A stretch of DNA of 64,000 nt from Cryptomeria japonica (GCF_030272615.1 NW_026729139.1:62001-126000), one strand, 5' to 3'; positions 1 through 12,886 are shown, numbered from the stretch's first letter. Notes: generated by a model not told the origin, from the sequence alone. Numbers and translations are program-made.

Positions 1-3000
1 GTTCACAAGTAGGATCCCACATGAGGCCGTTCATAAATGCAGCTGAGGCATATCAAATAGTAAAAATCACCAATATGACACACGCCGGAGATGGTACGTT
101 TATTTCTCCATCTGCTTCATTATATTTAGCTTATTACCTAACAGGGATATGCTAGTTTCTGCTTGCCTCATTATACCATATTATTTTTATCATATTTTTA
201 TACTACATTGTTTCCCAACAATTTCTCCTAGAAATATCGCCTAATGTTTTAGTAAACATGTGACACAGTACTCGCAATTAGAAAAATAGCAGATACAGTG
301 AATGTTCCAGATGATTGGACAACAGGAGATCCATGTTTACCTTCAGGTTTACCATTAACCAGTGTTATATGCAATGAGGAAGATCCTCCACGAGTGATTA
401 TTGTGTAAAATTCTTTCCTTAAAAATCATAGGAGTTCATTAAAACTTTTAGCAATGAATACATTAGCCCACATAACTTCAACTCTTTTCAGGAATTTAAC
501 AAACAAAGGTCTCACTGGCAACATACCTCCAAGCATAGCCAACTTAACAGCATTAAAACAGTTGGTAAGACAAACTTTCAAAAAAATTAGACATTCTATT
601 TCGCAAATAAGTGACTAATAAGTTATATTATTTTTTTAGCTGTTAGGCAACAATAATTTTTCAGGTTTTATTCCAGACCTCAGCACACTGATGAACCTTA
701 CGTCATTGTAAGAAATCTTTCACTATCTTCTATCAAAATCCTTATACTTATATACACAGTTGAATGAGAAAGGCTGTTTATATGTGTTGATATTTGATTT
801 CCTTGGCATGCTGAAGGCAACTGCAAAATAATCAACTGACTGGAGATATTCCGAGTTCATTAGAGAAGCTTCCCATGTTAAATGAGCTGTATATTCACTC
901 ATAACTTCTTTATCTTTTCTTAGAACTATTTTATTTATGTTTCGATACTTTAGTTAAAGGTAATATTTAATTAATCAATTTTGTTTCGATACTTTAGTTA
1001 AAGGTAATTAATCAGTTTATGTTGTTTAGGTTTTTGCAGAACAACAAATTAGATGGAGATGTGCCACCTGGTTTAGTTAAGCCTGGTTTAAAACTCCAGT
1101 ATGAGGACATCCTTTCTTGTCTTATTGCCTTGTATAACAAAAGGATAATTATTCAAATAATTTTTATGCTTTAACCTTTGGTATCTTAGTTCTTAGTTGT
1201 TTATATTAGATAAACAGATAAAAGTATATTAAATTAGAAATTGAAATAATTTTATTAAGATTTCTAAATAACAATAATTTATTTGTCTTAATGTTTGACA
1301 TTTTAATTGTTCGGTCTGCACTGCAGAGTTCTTCCTCAAAGTAAGTTTCTACAGGACAAGAAAAACAAAGAAAAAGGTAGGATTATAGGACCCGCTATTG
1401 GCTGTTCGGTTCTGTTAATCTTTTTGATATTCAGGATTTATCAATGGAGGTGCAAATATAATCAAGGATGTCTCACCATAAACAGTTCTACTATGCAACC
1501 TCAGCATTCATGTACAGGTCTTTTTTGAATCCTTGTCACTTGAAAACGGTTTATTTAAAATTAAGAATTATTATTTTAGATCTTGTATCTCGTATCTTTT
1601 AAGTATTCAGTCATGTTGGAAACCTTTGTTCTATCTTCTCTTTCGAAACAGATAAAGATGATCCAAATGAATTTCAAAAAGTGGTGGTAGAATATAGTGA
1701 AGAAGATATTAAAGCAGCTACAAACAACTATTCTACGATCATTGGTAAGGGAGGCTTTGGCACTGTGTTTTATGGTCAACTATCAGGAAACGATGTTGCA
1801 GTGAAGATACTTTCAACTGATTCATGTCAAGGAAAACAAGAATTTTGAAATGACGTTCTTCCTTTCTTCAAAAATATTGAATGCATCATTTAAGACAAGA
1901 ATTTTATTTACCCCTCGTACTCCTATTTCATCACAAGTTGCCTTTTTAACACACGGTGCTTTTGTTCTTGGCTCCAGGTAACTCTCCTTTCAAGGGTACA
2001 CCACAAGAATCTTGTAAATCTTCTTGGGTATTGTAGACAGCCTATAGTTGCCTTAGTACACAAATTTATGGAATATGGAACATTGACGAACCATATACAC
2101 GGTATAGTTTATTTCATGGTGGTCTCAATAAAATTAATGTAAACAAATTTTAACAAAAAGACTTACTATTCTATTTACAGGCTCTGCTAAACGAGAGAGA
2201 CCACTTGATTGGCAAACTAGGATTAATATTGCTCTACAAGCTGCTGAGGGTAAATTGTACAAGTCATAGGTTTCAGTTTTTTAAATGTTTATTGTATGTA
2301 AAATTACTTCTACACATTACAAATTTCTTACGTGGTTTGCAGGTTTGCTATACCTTCATGAGGGTTGTAGCCCTCCTATCATACACAGAGATGTTAAATG
2401 CACTAATATACTTTTGGATAAAAATATGTCTGCCAAGATTACTGACTTTGGTTTATCAAAGCTACTGCAAAACTCTCGAAGCCATGTAACAACAGAAGTC
2501 AAGGGCACCCTCGGCTATCTTGATCCCGAGTATTTTCATACTTCACAATTATAGTATCTTTTTAACATTTATCAAATAATTTACAGTACACTAATTTTCA
2601 AACTTGATGCAGATATTATGGAATGTCGTCATTAAATGAAAAGAGTGATGTCTATAGTTTTGGTGTAGTTTTATTGGAGATTATTTCTGGAGTACCACCC
2701 AAGGAGGGAATTGTTGAATCGGTAAACATTTAAAATATAATCTATTTTATTTTTATCATTAATAATAATATGGAATTCTCATTTTCTTCATTATACAGGC
2801 TAAAAGGTTGCTTTCATGTGGGGGAATAGCATACATGATGGATTCTTTGTTGGGTGGCCGATATAGTTTAGAATCTGCATGGAGAGTTGCAGAGGTTGCG
2901 TACAATTGTGTGGAACCAAGACCAGTAAATAGACCCACTATGAATACTGTTGTGAAAGAGCTAGCAGAAGCGAAGGCACTTGTATCACATGATGGCATTA

Positions 3001-3047
3001 AACCTACATCTTTAAAAGTACTTGATGACGTGCCTGAAGCTCGCTAG
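1..3047 (+). pseudogene. Malectin/LRR receptor-like kinase, left copy, 5' end outside window, broken in kinase domain
   Basis: This is the 3' part of a gene colinear with the complete copy at 35749-45073. The exons are 1-93 (end of the malectin-like domain), 269-404, 492-564, 640-707, 817-888, 1030-1098 (LRR exons), 1327-1517 (transmembrane segment), 1652-1854, 1978-2101, 2181-2249, 2343-2529, 2613-2721 and 2799-3047 (kinase). All have GT-AG borders. The kinase still shows the glycine loop, HRD with the following lysine and asparagine, and DFG. At 1846-1848 an in-frame TGA replaces the CGA of the right copy, in the segment leading to helix C, so translation would end before most of the kinase. 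The last base of that exon has also changed from G to C next to the splice donor. A truncated membrane-anchored ectodomain product is conceivable but not shown. The gene family (LRR-I, malectin-like) is well known for cell-surface signalling. Confidence 0.9.
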
Positions 3048-4199
3048 CCATACCATTGTGAATCTGCTTCACTAGTTGAAACATGCCCACATAGCAGTGT
3101 ATATCTTTTCAAATGTGAACATTCTAGTAATTATCACATTAAGTGGTTAAGGATAAGCTAATGAAGATCCAAAACATAATATTATTTAACTTAATCTTCA
3201 ATATAGTATTAAGTGGTTATAGTTATTTAAATTGTTGGGTTCTTCTTATATTTAAAGAAAAAGTGATAGTATATTTAAATCTATAATATTAGAGTACTTA
3301 ATTTGAATGATTTTCTAGTGTATAATGTTCATATTTTTCTAATATCTTATTATCATATTAGATTTCAGATTTCAATTGTTCATCCATTAAATCTAAGTTA
3401 TTCTTAAAGCCGTTTCCAAGAATCAATCAATTGGATGCAATTAAATGCTACCTATTTTGGTACTTAGACAATTTAATCCTGCAAAAGAATATCATTGACA
3501 CATCGAAGAGTAATTCAATGGTATTGGGTACAATTTTGTTTCTTTTTAAATAGACTTTTTATCTAATATTGATGCTTTATTTTAGCTATAAATTTAAATA
3601 GGTTGTTTTAAAATTAACAAGTTTTGATGTATATGTATCCAAATTGATATTGCATAAAAGAAATTTCTTTGTTAGGCAGTGTTGTTTATTACACATGTTC
3701 CAAGACCATGAAGAGATCAAACCCACCACCCAAACAAAGAAAAAAATAGTATAAGTAAAAAATTGTCTAAAGAAACATACACTACCTTTAAATGAGTTCA
3801 AGAGCCAAGGATACAAAACCTATGATTTAGAGGAGCACAAACACTACACCCACAATCTAAATTTAAACTAGAATAAGATATTTAGACATTCTTAATATTG
3901 ATGAATTAAATACCACTCTTGATAGGATGAAATGCTAGCATTATCACATGAACTCATCAACTCTTATCGCGAGGGTTTGTAAAAACCCTTTCACACCTTA
4001 AAAAACCAAAATATTGACCTACCTCCTTAACCTATACTGTCAGCCTTAATTCTATCCTTCACAATATGGACATTAGAACCAACACCCTTAACTCAAAGCC
4101 AAGGGAGAAGAACTTAGATTGTACTAGAAAAACCATATCAACGAAATCCTCCATACCAGTATTGCTCATATAAATTAACATTTAAAAAAATTAAAATTA

Positions 4200-4545
4200 A
4201 ATTAAAATGATTTTATACATATTTTCTAAATTAGTATAAAATTCATATTTTGTCAAATATTTTTAAATGAGTTATGTGATAAAAATTGTGATTTTATCAA
4301 ATAGCTTTGAACAAATCAATTTGTGAAAAAAGTACGGCTCTATCAAATAGATTTGAACCAATTATTGTTAAATAAACTATAATTCTTTCAACTATCTTTG
4401 AACAAATTAATATGGGAAAAAATGTTGCTCTATCAACTACCTTTGAACAAGTTAATTTGTGAAAAAATTCACAATCCTATCAATTATATTTGAGCAAGTT
4501 AATGTGAGAGAAAATGGCATTCTATCAAATACCTAGTTAACAAGA
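4200..4545 (+). repeat. Diverged 45-47 bp tandem repeat array
   Basis: The motif TATCAA(A/C)TA followed by TTTGAACAA and TTAATTTGTGAAAAAA recurs at 4295, 4341, 4386, 4431, 4478 and 4523, giving periods of 45-47 bp. The copies are strongly diverged. The same array occurs in the right unit at about 46978-47395. Confidence 0.75.
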
Positions 4546-4894
4546 AAATAGGATGCTTATCTAACTTCAACTCCACCCTACAAATTAACACTAATTCATT
4601 TATTTTTCTTCTTGTGTGAAAGTCATTTTAAATTGAATAATCTTACATTTACATAATTTATTTTGAATGTTCAATGCTCCACATCTCCTTCGCACCTTAC
4701 AAATTAAAAATACCCTTTATTTGTGAATTTTAACATTTTTTGTTAACCACTCCTCATCTTTGTTGAACCTACATGTTTCAAGGAACTATCTAATCATATT
4801 CCTTTAAACAAAGTTAGAGTTTAAAGAGTTCTAATTCTCATTGCAATCTCCAAACCATGGTTTCTCACTCTATGTATTCTTAAGAACCATGTGT

Positions 4895-4965
4895 ATTATT
4901 TGTTTGGGCTTTCAACTTATAAAAAGTCATTTATTTGTTTGGGATTTCAACTTATAAAAAGTCAT
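4895..4965 (+). repeat. 35-bp minisatellite, two copies
   Basis: TTTGTTTGGG followed by TTTCAACTTATAAAAAGTCA repeats with a 35-bp period (TGTTTGGG at 4901 and 4936). The corresponding site in the right unit has three copies. Confidence 0.85.
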
Positions 4966-5431
4966 AGCATGTGATGGTTAAACATTCAAATAATTTTTTC
5001 ACTTTTTCATTTTATTTTATAAATGATCATTTTTGTGCATTTGCTCTAGTTCTTGTAGTTCTTTATTTTCTTTCACATGTTAATGTGTTCTATTCACCTT
5101 TTTTGAAAATTTTAATTGTTTTTCTTATTTATTTTGTTCAAAGCACAAATCTTCTAGTAATTTATTATTTTCAACATTGGTTGCAAGCCAATCCTTAATC
5201 TCCACTACTTATTCAATATAGGATTTTTTAAACCAAGAATTAATAAATAGTTTATACATGGCATAACCTCATCTTCTATCTCTACATAAACATGAGAGTT
5301 TCATAGTTTTCTAGGAAAAGAAAATAAATTGCATGATGTAACTCAAATTTTGTCCTTTATGTATAATGGTGGACCATGAAAATACAAAATTTATTTGATA
5401 CTTCAATCCCAAAATTTTACCTAATTTCAAA

Positions 5432-6653
5432 ATGGCGCACTTTCCAGGAGCAGGTTCATGTTTGAATTTGAATGACTCTAGTTGTGGGAGTCCAGGAGAT
5501 TCCCCTATGACTCGCCCCACAAAATCAGTCCCTGATCATTTGGATGGGGCCTCAAATGATACATGGGATGGTGGTACCATGCAAAATGTTGCCAATGGTA
5601 AATCTATCATTTCCGACAAACCTGGTGAGGTTGAGGGCCCAAATAATAAGATTCCCTTTGTGGAATGCAACAAGAAATGGGCTTCTTCTTTTGCAACTAA
5701 GCCTAAGGGTAAGGCCATTTCACCGGTACTGCATAAATTTGACCAGGATTCTGGCACTTGCTCCATCTTTATCTCGGACTATATTGTGGATCAGAATATG
5801 GCAAACATGAACTTAGTCTTGGTTGGAAAAATTTTTGGACCACGCCCTAATATTGAGGTTGTTAGATCCTGGGTGTCTAGGAAATAGAAAGGTAAGGGTC
5901 AAATTGATGTTGTGGCTATGGCTGGTGGCTTCTTGTCCTTTTCATCTGCCTATGAAGAAGACTTTTGATCTATTTTGTTGGGAGGTCCCTCGATGCTAGG
6001 CAAAGCCTCACTGAACCTTAAAAAGTGGGAACCAAGTTTTAATCCTAAAGATTGGGATTGTAATGGAGCCCCTATCTGGGTCAGACTGCCAGGTTTACCC
6101 ATGGAATTCTAGGGAGAAGAAATATTTGTGGATATTACAACCTATTTTGGTGAGCTAATCTCAGTCGACCCAATGACTGCAACTAAAAGACATCTGGTTT
6201 ATGCCAGACTGTGTGTCAATGTTAAATAGTCTACAAACCTACCTTCTGAGATAGATCTTTTCTCTAAGTTGGTCAGATGGGTGCAGAAAGTGGAGTATGA
6301 ATCCATCCATTTTGTGTGTTTCCATTCTAAAAATATGGCTCACTAGGTCAAGCAGTGTTCGTCGAAGCCAAAGAAGGAATGGAGAAAGAGGAATGATATG
6401 CCACAATTAGAGAAGACGGATGCCCTTCCCGCAAAGCCTCCTTTGAAAGATTTGAGCAATGATTTGGATGGATCTATTCCCTCTATTCCTACCCCGATTG
6501 TGGGGGTTGGGATGTTGCCTAGATCTGACTTCTCTTCAAAAGTTCTTGCTGCCCTTGACCTGAACCACTCGCCCCCTAAGGAGAATAATGGGGAATCCCC
6601 TACTGTGGATACCCCCTGTGATGAAGAGATGTTTAATGCTACTAGGTCTACCC
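5432..6653 (+). pseudogene. L1-type LINE ORF1 (DUF4283-like), first part, split by a copia element
   Basis: The frame opens with ATG at 5432 and runs 151 codons to a TAG at 5885-5887. The same protein continues, with further stops, through a DUF4283-like core: FLSFSSAYEED near 5925-5965, then KKWEPSFNPKDWD near 6020-6060 and a WVRLPGLPMEF motif near 6077-6110. A degenerate zinc knuckle (VCFHSKNMAH...C) lies near 6310-6360. ORF1 proteins of plant L1 elements bind RNA and form the ribonucleoprotein with ORF2. The coding sequence is interrupted at 6653 by the copia element and resumes at 14398. The right unit has the matching start at 48549 but lacks the segment equivalent to 6297-14668. The ORF is non-functional. 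Confidence 0.85.
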
Positions 6654-8209
6654 TGATAGTTCTGATACTTAATATAAGTACAGATCCAATAGCCAACAAG
6701 ATGAGAGGGGGGGGTGAATCATACAAACTTAATCATCCATAAAAACATCAGATTCAACCTCGGTAACATATATATCAGTCATATAACCAAAAACTGTCAA
6801 ACATGCAAACTCAAAAGCATATGAACAATATAAACCTCATAACACCAGATTTAACGTGGAAACCCAAATAGGGAAAAACCACTATGGGATTTCGAACCCA
6901 CTAAGAAATATACTCTTCTAGAGTATGCTCAATTAAAAGCAAATCCTGTTAAAGATTACAAACACATTGCTAGATGTTACCCGGTTAAGGGATTTCCCTC
7001 AGATCCATTAGGATCTTCACTTTGTTAGAAGTGACCCTGTCAAAGGATTTCAAACACTCAATCAGAATGTCACCTTGCTAGAGGATTTACATATAAGACT
7101 GTTAAGTCCACTCGGTTAAGAGATTTCCTATCACTTTCACAAAATAACAGTAATAAAGATATGTCTACAACTTCACATCTATAAATGCTAAAGCAAATTC
7201 CTATTTTTTCAATACAATTTAGACATAGAACTAATCTTGTCTATCTACTGGGCATCTACACTCTGTTATTCTAATAGGTCTTCAATCTTCTATGCTCAGT
7301 AATCACTGTGCAGCATCCCTGTGCATACACTTGTCCGCATACATTATTTATCAATAGTTTCCTATTTATAAACAATCTTCTAACCACTCAATCTCATTGA
7401 TCACATTTCCCATGATCAATCATAGCCATCAGATCTTCAATCTTGTCCAGGTTCAATGTATCTTTTGATCTGAAAATGTTTTACCCCACCTTGGAACTTG
7501 CATTGTCACCTTGGAACTTGTGTTAGGGTATTGTGGTTCAATCTGAGTTGTAGATCTTCATGTCGACTTCCATTGCCTTAGATTCATTAACAAACTTCTT
7601 CCATGGCTTACCAATCATTGATCCGCTCCAGCTCATCAGCTTCTTTCATTAAATATCACATGTAAACATTTAATGCATTTTGTTATAGCTCGGTTGTAAC
7701 TCGGTGAATACTAAACTTCACTCGGTAGACATTCTGCCTTCATTAACTGATAGCAATAACCTTAGGGTTTACCGACTAGGTTCCTTAGGGTTTACTGACT
7801 AGGTTCCTTAGGGTTTACCAGCTAGGTTCTTTCCCTGATAACATAGTATAGTATTAACCTTTACATTTTACAACATATGTATGATGTTAAAACAATCTAA
7901 AACATCATGATCTCATCATTGTCTGACTCGGTAGTAGTTGCCCATTGAATAACTTATCCCCTGATTCATTATATTCTTTCCTGTGTCTTTTACCAACTTC
8001 TTTATAATCTTCATATCATACTTCTCAAGATATGGCAACATCATACTAAATTAGAAAATCAATTTCTTGACATCAATGACAAAATAATAATATCAAGATA
8101 GTAAAACATCTTTAATCAGTTATGTCCATAATCATCAACAACCTTCTCAATATCCTTATTGAAATTTCAACAATCTTTCATTGTCTGTTATAATGTAATA
8201 TTGCCAACA
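6654..8209 (-). repeat. 3' LTR of the older copia element
   Basis: This is a direct repeat of 12887-14397. It is 45 bp longer, mostly because a 23-bp unit containing CCTTAGGGTTTACC is present three times here (about 7760-7828) and once in the other LTR. Next to its inner edge is the polypurine tract. The plus-strand motif CTCGGT recurs often. Confidence 0.92.
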
Positions 8210-8222
8210 ATCTCCCCCTTTG
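8210..8222 (-). other. Polypurine tract of the older copia element
   Basis: On the minus strand the sequence CAAAGGGGGAGAT directly precedes the 3' LTR, the usual site for plus-strand priming. Two further near-identical copies lie at 8354-8365 and 8374-8385. Confidence 0.8.
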
Positions 8223-8639
8223 GCATTGATGGCAAAACCAATTGATTTGACCTTTAAAAGATTCGGATTGTTGTGATTATGAAATGCTTGAAATGCTCTC
8301 CCCCATACATTAGACATCTCTTCTATTTTCAGTCTTCTCCCATATATTAGTCTTCTCCCCCTTTGGTAGGTCTTCTCCCCCTTTGACAACAATGCCAAAA
8401 AAAGAAAAGAAGTATAACATAATTTCTTTCTGTAAGAAGTTATTTCCTGTTGTTGTGTATCAACTGAGTCTCGGTCAGAGCATTTGTCTTCAATTCCTGT
8501 TCCCTGTATCATTCTCTGTATTAGTCCAGTATTAATTCTAGTACACTTTTAGAAAACATTCTAAAGTGTATAACTCCAGCATCAACTCCCCAAAAGATAT
8601 TTAATGGAGTCATTGAATTGATACTTTCACCAAACTCGG

Positions 8640-10391
8640 TTAGTGAATGGAAGATAGGGGTAGGACCCCTAACTTACTTCTGAGATATTCAAAAGTGTCC
8701 TTTGGTAGTGGCTTGGTGAAGATATCTAGTATTTGCTCCTTTGTGCTAACATATTCCAACACCACTTTCTTCTCTTGAGCTTCTTCTCTAAGATAATGAT
8801 ATTTGATAGATATGTGCTTTGTCTTAGAGTGCATAACAGGATTCTTTGAAATATTAATGGCACTAGTATTGTCATAGAATATAGTTACTGGCTCAGTAAC
8901 TTTCTCATTTATACCTTCCAACAGTTGTTTGATCCATGCAATGTTGGTGCAATTCAGTGCTGCAGCAACGTATTCAGCTTTTGTTGTTGACTGAGAAACA
9001 CATCCTTGTTTCTTGCTAAGCCAACTCACTAGTCTTTCTCCTAAGAAGAAAGCTCCTCCACTTGTGCTTTTCCTGTCATCAATGTTGGTTGCCCAATCAG
9101 CATCAATATAAACTTTTAAATCAAAATCATTTCCTTTCTGATATACTAAGCCATAATCTTCAGTGCCTTTTAAGTATTTGAAAATTCTTTTGATTGTTAT
9201 CATGTGTGTTTCCTTAGGATCTGCAGAAAATCTTGCAACAATACTTACTGCATGTGCTATGTCTGGTCTGTTGTGAACAACATATTGCAACTTTCCAATC
9301 ATAGATCGGTAAAGTGTCTCATTAACAGATGCAGATTCATCATTCTTTGATAATTTACAGTTGGTAGTCATGGGAGTACTTACTGGTTTTGAATCCTCCA
9401 TTCCAAATTTCTTCAAGATTTCCTTTGTATACTTGAATTGAGTAATGAAAATCTCATTTTTCATTGGCAGTATCTGTAAACCTATAAAATACTTTATCTC
9501 ACCAATTAATGACATCTCAAATTCTTTTCTCATTTCATTTCCAAAGTTCTTGCATAAAGAGTCATTTCCACAAAATATAATATCATCAACAAATATGGCT
9601 AAGATCAGTATTCCTTTTTCATCATTCTTCATGTACATATTGTTGTTCTCACTTGTCCTTATAAAACCAATCTTAATCAAATAAGAGTGCAATCTTTCAT
9701 ACCATGCTCTAGGTGCTTGTTTCAGACCATATAAAGCTTTGTTCAATTTACATACCTGATCTCTATTATTGTCTTCAACAAATCCTTCAGGTTGTTCAAT
9801 GAAAACTTCTCCTTCTAATATTCCATTTAGAAATGCAGATTTGACATCCATTTGATATACCTTGAAGTTCTTGAAAGTAGCATATGCCAACAATGTTCTT
9901 ACTCCTTCAAGTCTAGCAACAGGTGCAAAAGTCTCACCATAATCAATTCCTTCTTCTTGGGCATAACCTTTGCAAACTAGTCTTGCTTTATTTTGAATGA
10001 TTTCCCCTCTTTCATTTAGCTTGTTTTTGAAGATCCACTTTGTACCGATTACATTTTTGTCCTTCGGTCTTGGGACCAGTGTCCATGTGTCATTCTTCTT
10101 GATTTGATCAATCTCTTATGTCATAGCATTTATCAAATCTTCACTGTCAAATGCCTCTTTCACTACTCTCGGTTCAAATTCAAATATCAAGCATGTGTTC
10201 TATCTTAGTTTGTTCCTTGTCATCACTGGATCATCCTTATCTCCTATAATCTGACTTGGTGCATAATGTCTTCTGACATACTTGGCTAATACAGGCTCGG
10301 TAGGCTCTGTATGATCTTCTTCATCACTCGGTAACTGGATATTTTCTTCATTTTCTTCAACAGTTTTCTCGGTAGGACTTCTCGGTTGCAC
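8640..10391 (-). pseudogene. Copia pol, reverse transcriptase and RNase H part
   Basis: A 417-codon stretch (9893 down to 8640) starts within the RT and carries the AFLNG and [14 protein letters not shown] motifs, the FVDDIIF catalytic box, and RNase H features ([34 protein letters not shown]). It ends with IFTKPLP, typical of the copia C-terminus. Upstream, 10391-9894 carries the variable linker and the start of RT ([30 protein letters not shown]), but with stops near 10200 and 10120. The RT/RNase H domain is well preserved, but it is not in one frame with integrase. The family copies element RNA to DNA in cytoplasmic particles. Confidence 0.92.
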
Positions 10392-10561
10392 ATAGACAAA
10401 TCCATCATAGTCTTTTGGTTCTTTGGAATTTCTTTCATCATTTTTTTCTGCAATTCATCAATTTTCACATTTGCACTTTCTACTATTTTGTTAGATGATT
10501 TGATCAGACATTTAAATGCTTTGCTTCTAGAAGAATAACCTAGAAATGTTCCTTCTTCACT

Positions 10562-11760
10562 TTTCTAATCAAACTTGTCATTTCTATCATCTTAATGAAC
10601 ATAGCATTTACTTCCAAAGATTTTAAAATAACTTACATTAGGTTTCTTGCCATACCAGATTTCATAAGGTGTCTTCAAAGTACCTTTCTTCAATTGAACT
10701 TGGTTCAAGGTGTAAACAGCTGTGCTTATTGCTTCTCTCCAAAATGTTTGTGGAACCTTCTTCTCAATCATCAGTGTCCTAGCACAATCCACAATAGATC
10801 TGTTTCTTCTTTCAGCTATTCCATTATGTTGTGGAGTTCTCGGTGCAGAGACTTGTCTTTTTATACCATGATCATTGCAAAATAGGTTGAACTCATCAGA
10901 TGTGAACTCTCCTCCTCTATCTGATCTAAGACATTTCAGTTGTCTTCCTGTTTCATTTTCAACTCTAGCCTTGTACCATTTAAACATTTGAAAGGCTTCT
11001 GATTTTTCTTTTAAAAACATTACTGACATCATCCTTGAATAATCATCCACAAATAGTATGAAATAATTATCACCATAATAACTTTGAACTTTCATAGGAC
11101 CACAAAGATCAGTGTGCACAAGATCTAAAATTCCCTTAGAAGTGTAGGACTTACTTGTAAAGCTAGATCTTGTCATCTTACCCATCTAGCATACTCGGCA
11201 CATAGCATTCTCAGGTTTTTCAAGACTCAGTAGACCTCTTACTTCGTGCTTCTTACTTATTTTGATCAGATTATCAAAATTAACATGACAAAACCTTTTA
11301 TGCCATAACCAAGTATCATCAATCTTTGCATACAAACACTTATTGTAAGTTGAATCAAGGTGAAATGTATTACCTTTTGTTTGTGTCCCGGTAGCAGCTA
11401 ACTTTCCATTCTTGTCATGAACTTTGACAATTCCTTTCTGAAATTCTATTCGGTAACCGATGTTATTTAGTTGTGCTACACTCAACGAATTGTATTTCAA
11501 ACCTTCAACCCAATAAACATCATTGCATCTTGCATTATCAAGAAGTGTTATAGATCCTTTACCTCTTATCAGACATGGTGCATCATTACCAAATCTAATA
11601 TAGCCTCCATCATAACTTCTAACATAACAAACTTGTGTTTATCTCCTGTCATATGATGTGAGCATCCACTATCTATAATCCAAGAATCATTAGTGTTTAT
11701 GTGAGATATTAGGGCTTTTTCTACATACCTTTCTTCATCTGATCCATCCTTGATAGCCAC
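10562..11760 (-). pseudogene. Copia pol, protease and integrase part
   Basis: The protease motif DSWIIDSGCSHHMTGD lies near 11690-11650. A frameshift near 11600 then separates it from the GAG-pre-integrase segment (11500-11186, WLWHKRFCHVNFDNL with the H/C zinc site). A TAG at 11186-11188 interrupts the chain just after MCRVC. The integrase core (11185-10592) has HTDLCGP, FVDDYSR, RSDRGGEFTSDEF and PQHNGIAERRNR, which hold the D,D,E catalytic residues. It ends in a stop after SKCYVH near 10592, followed by more degraded sequence. The enzyme would insert element DNA into the genome. At least three disruptions make it non-functional. Confidence 0.9.
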
Positions 11761-11856
11761 ATAAACAACTTCTTCTGTATCAGTCTCATCTGATTTATCA
11801 TTGTTAGATTCCTCATCAGCTATTAAGCATGTCTTTCTATCTCTTCTTCTGAAGTC

Positions 11857-12822
11857 TCAGTGTCCTCTATAATGATTATCTTTCTGTCTGTCATCTCGGT
11901 AATCTCTCTTTTCAGTAAAATCTTTGTCAGGACAGTTAGAATCCATATGTCCAATCTTATCACAATTGAAACATTTCAAAGGTAGTTTTCCTTTATACTT
12001 ACCTTTTCCTCTTGGTAACCTTTTGGCCAATAGTGCTTCAAACTCTTCTTGCTTTCTGATTTCTTCATACAGTTTGTGTACTTCTTCCATGTTCTTCTGA
12101 AATCTTTCACTTGCTCCATTGTGATCTCCTTCAGAGTACTTATACTTTCTTTCATTGTAATCATTAGATTCATTCAGATGAAAAGAACTAAATGCAGATT
12201 CAACTTTGTTTACCGATGACACACTATTATCAAAATTACTTAACTCAAATGCATGTAGCTTACCAATAGTAGCATCCAAAGAAACTGGCATATTGGGTAC
12301 AGACCTCAATTCATTGATTGCAGAGACTCGGATTGCATAGGCAGGTAGAAGGGTTCTTAACAACTTACTTGTTACATCCTTTTCTTCAATAGTTCCTCCT
12401 GCTCCTTTGATTTGATTTACAATCTCCTTTAGTCTTGTATTGTACTAGGTTATGTTCTCACCTTCATTCATCCTCATAGATTCAAGTTGTCCTCTTAAAC
12501 TATCTACTTTTTCTCTTTGAACATGTTCATCTCCTCCATATACAGATATGAGCTTAGTCCACATTGCCTTTGCATCAGTACATCCTTCTAGATCATTAAA
12601 CTCTGAATCGGTCAATGCAGATGTTATTTCAATCATTGCTTGAATATGTTCTTGCTTCGCCTTTATCTCTTCCATTGTCAATGGATAGGTGCTCGGTGCA
12701 ACAAAGTCATTCTCTAGATAATATATAGCATATTCTCCAACTCTTGATAGATGTAGCTTCATCCTTTTCTGCCATGTAGAGAAACTTGACTTGTTCAACT
12801 TCGGTGCATCCCTCTTATACAT
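11857..12822 (-). pseudogene. Copia gag with one internal stop
   Basis: The gag frame is read from 12822 (MYKRDAPKLNKSSFSTWQKR), interrupted by a TAG at 12445-12447, and continues in the same frame to a TGA at 11857-11859. The first part has the copia gag signature (MTKLISVYGG-like segment and REKVDSLRGQLESMRM). The second part ends with a CCHC zinc knuckle, CFNCDKIGHMDSNC, near 11970-11930, which binds element RNA in the particle. Apart from the one nonsense change this gag is nearly complete. Confidence 0.88.
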
Positions 12823-12872
12823 CTTTGGATCTTTAGCTCAAGTGCCTTTAAACTTTAGTTTCAAAATCCAAA

Positions 12873-12884
12873 GCTCTGATACCA
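12873..12884 (-). other. Primer-binding site (initiator Met-tRNA type), older copia
   Basis: The minus strand reads TGGTATCAGAGC two bases inside the 5' LTR. This is the usual plant copia site complementary to the 3' end of initiator Met-tRNA. Confidence 0.9.
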
Positions 12885-12886
12885 AT

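Larger units (their letters stand above)
3048..5431. other. AT-rich 3' flank of the left kinase copy, no gene seen
   Basis: No coding region is recognisable. The stretch matches 45074-48548 of the right unit except for about 0.8 kb missing near 4200 and about 0.2 kb missing near 5425. It contains a diverged 45-47 bp tandem array and a two-copy 35-bp repeat, listed separately. Confidence 0.8.

Noticed and set aside
2205-2554. Overlapping small open frames of 89-94 codons inside the left kinase gene (and their copies at 44231-44580)
   Set aside because: They run across introns. The real coding parts are exons 2181-2249 and 2343-2529, fixed by phase agreement and GT-AG borders.
4200-4545. Regularly spaced repeats considered as a CRISPR-like array
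   Set aside because: The unit is a single diverged 45-47 bp tandem repeat without distinct spacers, in plant nuclear DNA.
5311-5520. Minus-strand open frames overlapping the LINE ORF1 start (also 5536-5766 and 48488-48907)
   Set aside because: They are antisense shadows of the ORF1 frame, which has clear family motifs on the plus strand.
12871-12884. GCTCTGATACCA-type sequences considered as tRNA gene fragments (also at 23804 and 42952)
   Set aside because: They are 12-14 base primer-binding sites beside LTRs, with no tRNA cloverleaf around them.
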